A stretch of DNA of 8,266 nucleotides from Ruminococcaceae bacterium UBA1865 (GTDB lineage: Bacteria > Bacillota > Clostridia > Oscillospirales > Acutalibacteraceae), in the NCBI GenBank assembly GCA_002338255.1, contig DDHX01000053.1:1-8266 (forward strand). The letters run 5' to 3'. The position numbers were made by a program, and so were the translations under genes. Below, piece by piece: positions 5,149 to 8,266 of the stretch; positions within the stretch are counted from its first letter, which is position 1, and every line of letters starts with the position of its first letter. The notes under the pieces were generated by a model. That model saw only the letters and a list, made by a program, of their open reading frames with translations. It was not told the DNA's origin and searched no databases.

Positions 5149-5532
5149 ATGAATATTAAGAAATTAAAAAGATACATTGGATCTCATTTAAGCATAAGTC
5201 GTACCGAACTACTTCGTCTGTTTGAAAAAGAGTTTTTGCAAGCTCTACAAATACTTAACGAGAGATATCCAGAACACCAAATCACAACAATAACATGGTT
5301 GGTACCCAAAAATTGTTTGGGTATTCTGGAAGAGTGTGGTTTCAGCATAAAACTTGATAAAATGATGCCATTAAGTAGAACTGAAATAATTATTGCTCTA
5401 TTAAAAACATATAAAACTGTTACTAAAGCAAAATATGTTTTTAATAAGCATCCAACATATAGGATTACATGGAATAAAGTTGAAGCAGAAAGACTGCTTT
5501 GCTACACATCAGATAAGAAGCACAAAGTTTAA
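5149..5532 (+). CDS. Hypothetical protein, C-terminal soluble part certain, start uncertain
   Basis: From ATG 5149 this encodes 127 residues of a soluble, mostly basic protein (KKLKRYIGSHL, FEKEFLQALQILNERYPEHQ, TITWLVPKN, EECGF). The order 'strand, PKN, helix, GF' faintly recalls the end of a GNAT acetyltransferase, but no acetyl-CoA loop is visible, so I make no assignment. The frame is open back to ATG 4852, adding two hydrophobic segments and giving 226 aa. That extension is antisense to the 4585-5079 gene and has no ribosome binding site. The 5149 start also has only a distant GGAAAAAAG. With the shorter form, 69 bp separate two divergent starts, a sensible place for two promoters. It ends 1 bp from the convergent gene at 5534. 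Confidence 0.5.
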   Translation: MNIKKLKRYIGSHLSISRTELLRLFEKEFLQALQILNERYPEHQITTITWLVPKNCLGILEECGFSIKLDKMMPLSRTEIIIALLKTYKTVTKAKYVFNKHPTYRITWNKVEAERLLCYTSDKKHKV

Positions 5533-5533
5533 A

Positions 5534-5746
5534 CTAATTGGTTGCAAACGCACAAAAAGTCGCAGATATAAATGCTCCAAATACAACTAAAATTAATCTA
5601 ATTATTGGGTCATCAGCATTTATATTAATGATGAAATTTAGTTGGTATAATATTTTGACAATTATTATCAAACAGATTGAGATGATTATAAGAGCAGCCA
5701 GTCTATATATCATTGTCTTCTTGACCAAACAATACAGTCCCTTCAT
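5534..5746 (-). CDS. Possible small two-helix membrane protein
   Basis: Up to 70 residues, with hydrophobic segments at about 14-34 (AALIIISICLIIIVKIL) and 46-66 (PIIRLILVVFGAFISATFCAF). A protein with two membrane spans and almost no soluble part is typical of small toxins or accessory membrane peptides. The ATG at 5746 directly abuts the T-run of the 5747-5788 terminator and has no Shine-Dalgarno site. A later ATG at 5713, giving 59 aa, has AAGAAG only 3 nt before it. Translation is therefore uncertain. Its stop lies 1 bp from that of the convergent plus-strand gene, the same packing as at 3598-3601, which gives some support. Confidence 0.38.
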   Translation of the reverse strand: MKGLYCLVKKTMIYRLAALIIISICLIIIVKILYQLNFIININADDPIIRLILVVFGAFISATFCAFATN

Positions 5747-5788
5747 AAAAAAGGCTTTTCTGCTAAGATTTTGCAGAGAAGCCTTTTT
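5747..5788 (-). terminator. Terminator of the 586-residue secreted-protein gene
   Basis: Arms 5748-5763 and 5773-5788 form a 16-bp stem with one imperfect pair (T/G on the plus strand, A/C on the minus) and a 9-nt loop. Read leftward it ends in a run of six Ts (5752 down to 5747). It begins about 20 bp past the stop at 5808 and matches the position of the 4006-4042 terminator after the orphan fragment. Confidence 0.8.
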
Positions 5789-5807
5789 CAGTTTATATAC
5801 AAAAAAA

Positions 5808-7568
5808 TCAGTCCACCAGTTTCGGCCCAACATGCCAATCATCGAAAACGCTGCCATAGATGGTGGTGTAATCCGAAAGGTTCATGCTTAACATTCCTGC
5901 AGGCGTCCATGCATCTTCCAAATAGGTGTAAGCTGTATACTTCCCATCAGGGAACCACACCGGCGTGAAATGCACCTTGCGGTTATAGGTTGAGTACATA
6001 TTAGTCTTGAAGTCAAAGGATGATGAATCGCCATCTGCTGTAAGGGTAAGAAGCCGCCAATATGCATTATATGCGAACTCGGGGAAGTAGGTGACTGCGG
6101 TCTGAGCAGCTGCAATGTGGGAAGACGGAGCGGAGGAACGAATGCTGCTTGAAACATTAATTTTAACACCGTAGCCTGAGCGCATTTGCTTACCGTTGGC
6201 GGTCGGGTCTTTATCATCCGGTGACAGATTCATGTTGGCTGATAAAGTAGCATGATAGCTGGTAAAGCTGTATTCCCAATCACCAGCATCAACCCAACTG
6301 CCGTGATCAACCCACTCACCGCCGGATTGCCAATCGGTATGCTCTTCCCATACCCAATTTTCGTTCCATATCCAGTTTGGAATCCATGTTGCATGCCAAA
6401 TGCCCCATGAGCTGGCAGTAGTTTGTATTTTGCTCGGAATGCTTGGTATTGTAAAACTGTTGTTACGGTCTTTCGCAGTCGGATTCGGAGGCGGGTTTTC
6501 ATTAAGAGATACAACCTTTGCTGTAATGGAATTAGCGCTCAATGAGCCTTTGGAAGAGCTTACTGAAATATTGACGGTCTGAGGGGTGCTTGGCGTATGC
6601 CATTTAACCCATACAAGTTGGGATTCTCCTTCCGGAATAACAATATTGGTGACAGAATATGACCCGCCGCCAATGTGGAAGGTCACGCTTGCAGGACTGT
6701 CCGGCGTAATTGCTGAACCCGTGGATAATGTCACAGAAGTGACCACATCGGTATCAACACGGTATTCTGCACTGCTTGAGCCACTACCCGTTCCACCACC
6801 GGAACCATTATCATTGTCATCGGAACCATCGTCTTTAAACTTGACGATACCTAACCCCAACGAAGAAATGATTGTAGAATCTGACTGTGGGCGAGTGGTT
6901 GAACCGCTATAGGCCGGATATCCTAAGTCCGATTTCTCGAGAAAGATAGAAAGCGGCAGGTTTTGATGTGTCAACGAAACCATTTTACTGCGTAATCCAC
7001 CGCTTGCCATTTGGTCATAGGCTGCAGCTTCTGTGGCCGTCATGGCGTATTTAGTACCCATAAATGTAAAATACGCCATCGGCTCAATTAGCAGTTTGTA
7101 ATTGCCATTGATAAGCGTATCGTAAGATGCACCGGTAGTCGTGGCGATATACTGTATTACAAGCCTGTCGGTAAAATAGCTTTTAATGTCCTTAATATTG
7201 GAATTACCGCCATTGCTGATGATTTTAGGCAAAGCTTTTCCGGGATTTTCATAAGTATATTTGCTCGAGGACAAAGTCAAGACTTTACCGCCGCTATAAT
7301 GTAATTTACTTACCTTACCGAAATGCTTTTGAATATTGCCCTCATTCTTATTTGTGAGATCAAGAGGCACGCTCACCGGCTTATTGTCTTTTGACCTTAC
7401 GACAGTAACCCTGACACCCTCCTCCCCGTTATGCCAAATGTTACTGCCTGTACCGCCGCCCATACCACCGCCGCCGCCATCCATATTACCATCCCCGTCG
7501 GCGAAAGCTTTGCTTGAGATTGATGCGGCCAGAGTGACGCATAAAAGAAATGCTATTATCCGCTTCAT
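5808..7568 (-). CDS. Large secreted Gly/Trp-rich surface protein, possibly Athe_2463-type
   Basis: A 586-residue exported protein. Residues 1-23 are a classical signal peptide: KR, a hydrophobic core, and AFA before a predicted cut at A23/D24. A glycine-rich tract (~24-42) follows. Then come a first domain (~50-245), an Asp/Gly/Ser linker (~246-267), and a beta-rich, Ig-like stretch (~268-355) with TVNISVSSSKGSLSANSITAK. After an ENPPPNP turn comes a segment with 11 Trp in 44 residues (388-431), including GGEWVDHGSWVDAGDWEY, and a conserved C-terminal region to 586. No sortase signal or C-terminal anchor is visible. The overall pattern recalls proteins labelled 'Athe_2463 domain', from memory and unsure. 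GGAGG sits 4-5 nt before the ATG. It is downstream of the DUF6550-like gene, across a hairpin, and its last ~73 codons are duplicated at 4064-4286. Confidence 0.85.
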   Translation of the reverse strand: MKRIIAFLLCVTLAASISSKAFADGDGNMDGGGGGMGGGTGSNIWHNGEEGVRVTVVRSKDNKPVSVPLDLTNKNEGNIQKHFGKVSKLHYSGGKVLTLSSSKYTYENPGKALPKIISNGGNSNIKDIKSYFTDRLVIQYIATTTGASYDTLINGNYKLLIEPMAYFTFMGTKYAMTATEAAAYDQMASGGLRSKMVSLTHQNLPLSIFLEKSDLGYPAYSGSTTRPQSDSTIISSLGLGIVKFKDDGSDDNDNGSGGGTGSGSSSAEYRVDTDVVTSVTLSTGSAITPDSPASVTFHIGGGSYSVTNIVIPEGESQLVWVKWHTPSTPQTVNISVSSSKGSLSANSITAKVVSLNENPPPNPTAKDRNNSFTIPSIPSKIQTTASSWGIWHATWIPNWIWNENWVWEEHTDWQSGGEWVDHGSWVDAGDWEYSFTSYHATLSANMNLSPDDKDPTANGKQMRSGYGVKINVSSSIRSSAPSSHIAAAQTAVTYFPEFAYNAYWRLLTLTADGDSSSFDFKTNMYSTYNRKVHFTPVWFPDGKYTAYTYLEDAWTPAGMLSMNLSDYTTIYGSVFDDWHVGPKLVD

Positions 7569-7577
7569 ATTTCCTCC

Positions 7578-7613
7578 AAAATAAAAAGCATGGCCAAAGA
7601 ATGGTCATGCTTT
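7578..7613 (-). terminator. Intergenic terminator or attenuator inside the surface operon
   Basis: Arms 7585-7595 and 7603-7613 pair over 11 positions (AAAGCATG/CATGCTTT outermost, one imperfect pair) around a 7-nt loop. Read leftward the stem is followed by TTTTTATTTT. The T-run ends directly at the ribosome binding site of the 586-residue gene. No room is left for a promoter between hairpin and gene, so the gene is either expressed by read-through or has a promoter within the upstream gene. Confidence 0.6.
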
Positions 7614-7637
7614 CATCGTTCTTTATTCGGTTTTCGG

Positions 7638-8222
7638 TCAATCCATAATTCCTACCTTATCTCCGGTCAATTCATCTCCGGGCTTACCGACCGTCGTTCC
7701 TTCACCACCCGTAGGATTAGTCCAGCCGAACACAGGGTCGTAAACCTGTCCGGGTTTACCTCCAGAGGGCTTACTGCTGCTTGATGGTTTACTTGACGGC
7801 TTTGAAGTCGGAGCAGTCGGTTTACTTGTATAGGATGGCTTTTTATTTTTATTGGTCAAAGCCGAATTGGCAGGCTGTGTTTTTGTACCATTGCTTGCCG
7901 TACTTGCGTCACCCTCGACGACCGGTTTGGGGGGTGTTGATGCAGGTTTGGAAATTGTAGTAAGCTGCGCGCTCTGACTCGCGCCGCTCGATGGGACGAA
8001 GGTAGGTGCCTGACTGCCTATTTCAGATGTATCTTCAATTGGTGCAATAGAAATTGTTAGGGATGTAGGTGATGCACTGGACGCAGCCTCTGATTGTGGA
8101 TCCGCTGCCTGTGCTCCTGCATAAGTGGATAAAGCAAAAGCCGTTATACCGATACAGATTACCGCTGCCCCTGTTATAATTAAGCTTTTTTTCGCCTTCG
8201 GTGTGATGTTGACCTTTTTCAT
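7638..8222 (-). CDS. DUF6550-like membrane-anchored protein
   Basis: A 194-residue protein with a short basic cytoplasmic start (MKKVNITPKAKK), one membrane segment at ~13-33, and a long Ser/Pro/Thr/Lys-rich low-complexity stalk (~40-155, with repeated SKPSS-type units at ~135-155). It ends in a compact motif, GQVYDPVFGWTNPTGGEGTT, followed by GDKVGIMD. The N-terminal KK-hydrophobic layout and the 'G-Q-x-Y-x-P-x-F-G-W' to 'G-I-M' ending match the DUF6550 family as I know it, found in clostridial integrative elements beside pilus- or secretion-like genes. It is probably a type II membrane protein with the stalk and tail outside the cell. GGAGG 7 nt before the ATG gives a firm start. It is followed after 69 bp by the secreted-protein gene; the operon probably continues upstream of this window. 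Confidence 0.82.
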   Translation of the reverse strand: MKKVNITPKAKKSLIITGAAVICIGITAFALSTYAGAQAADPQSEAASSASPTSLTISIAPIEDTSEIGSQAPTFVPSSGASQSAQLTTISKPASTPPKPVVEGDASTASNGTKTQPANSALTNKNKKPSYTSKPTAPTSKPSSKPSSSSKPSGGKPGQVYDPVFGWTNPTGGEGTTVGKPGDELTGDKVGIMD

Positions 8223-8266
8223 GTTCTTTCCTCCATTTGTTCGTGATTAATTCCGTGGTAGCATTC

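Noticed and set aside
5538..5968. Plus-strand ORFs across the terminator and 3' end of the surface gene
   Set aside because: They read through a strong hairpin and the antisense of a well-supported gene, with no ribosome binding site.
5888..7584. Several ORFs in other frames within the 586-residue gene (for example 5888-6217, 6230-6514, 6586-6912)
   Set aside because: They are shadows of a long frame that has a signal peptide, a strong ribosome binding site and a duplicated C-terminus.
1..8266. CRISPR array, tRNA, rRNA or insertion sequence
   Set aside because: I saw no regularly spaced repeats, no tRNA T-loop or cloverleaf pattern, no rRNA-like segment and no transposase frame.

Overview
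The window looks like part of an integrated mobile element in a Clostridia-type Firmicute. This rests on strong AGGAGG-type ribosome binding sites, moderate-to-low GC, a Firmicutes signal peptide, and proteins of the kind found in clostridial integrative/conjugative elements. No host gene or paired attachment site is visible, so neither the species nor the element boundaries can be fixed.

Layout. (1) Positions 1-550 hold no protein gene. They carry several inverted repeats, a leftward terminator, and a strong promoter (TTGACA-18-TAAAAT). The promoter is followed by about 190 nt with four hairpins and an intrinsic terminator, a candidate structured RNA I could not assign to a family. A second, very strong terminator lies at 481-525. 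(2) 551-1408 (-) is a tyrosine recombinase with all six catalytic residues. (3) 1629-2281 (-) is a translationally coupled pair of small AbrB-like proteins, each with two AbrB-type half domains, followed by a terminator. (4) 2282-3010 is mostly non-coding, with a 28-bp near-palindrome, a terminator-like hairpin, an operator-like palindrome and one doubtful 44-codon ORF. (5) 3011-5746 is an AT-rich cargo region. It has two convergent gene pairs whose stop codons touch or overlap, a small Xre-type repressor, a four-helix membrane protein, and a frameshifted orphan copy of the 3' end of the large surface-protein gene. (6) 5808-8222 (-) is the GC-richer backbone: a membrane-anchored DUF6550-like protein, then a terminator-like hairpin, then a 586-residue secreted Gly/Trp-rich protein.

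How it fits together. The recombinase is the likely integration enzyme, the AbrB-like pair likely regulators, and the DUF6550-like and secreted proteins likely cell-surface parts of the element. The cargo appears to have accumulated at one spot, immediately downstream of the surface gene's terminator. That terminator and the gene's last ~75 codons occur twice, at 4006-4286 and 5747-6030, and each copy is followed by a convergent pair of AT-rich genes. This repeated architecture, the DUF6037-like gene and the candidate structured RNA are the most interesting parts. Their functions are inference.
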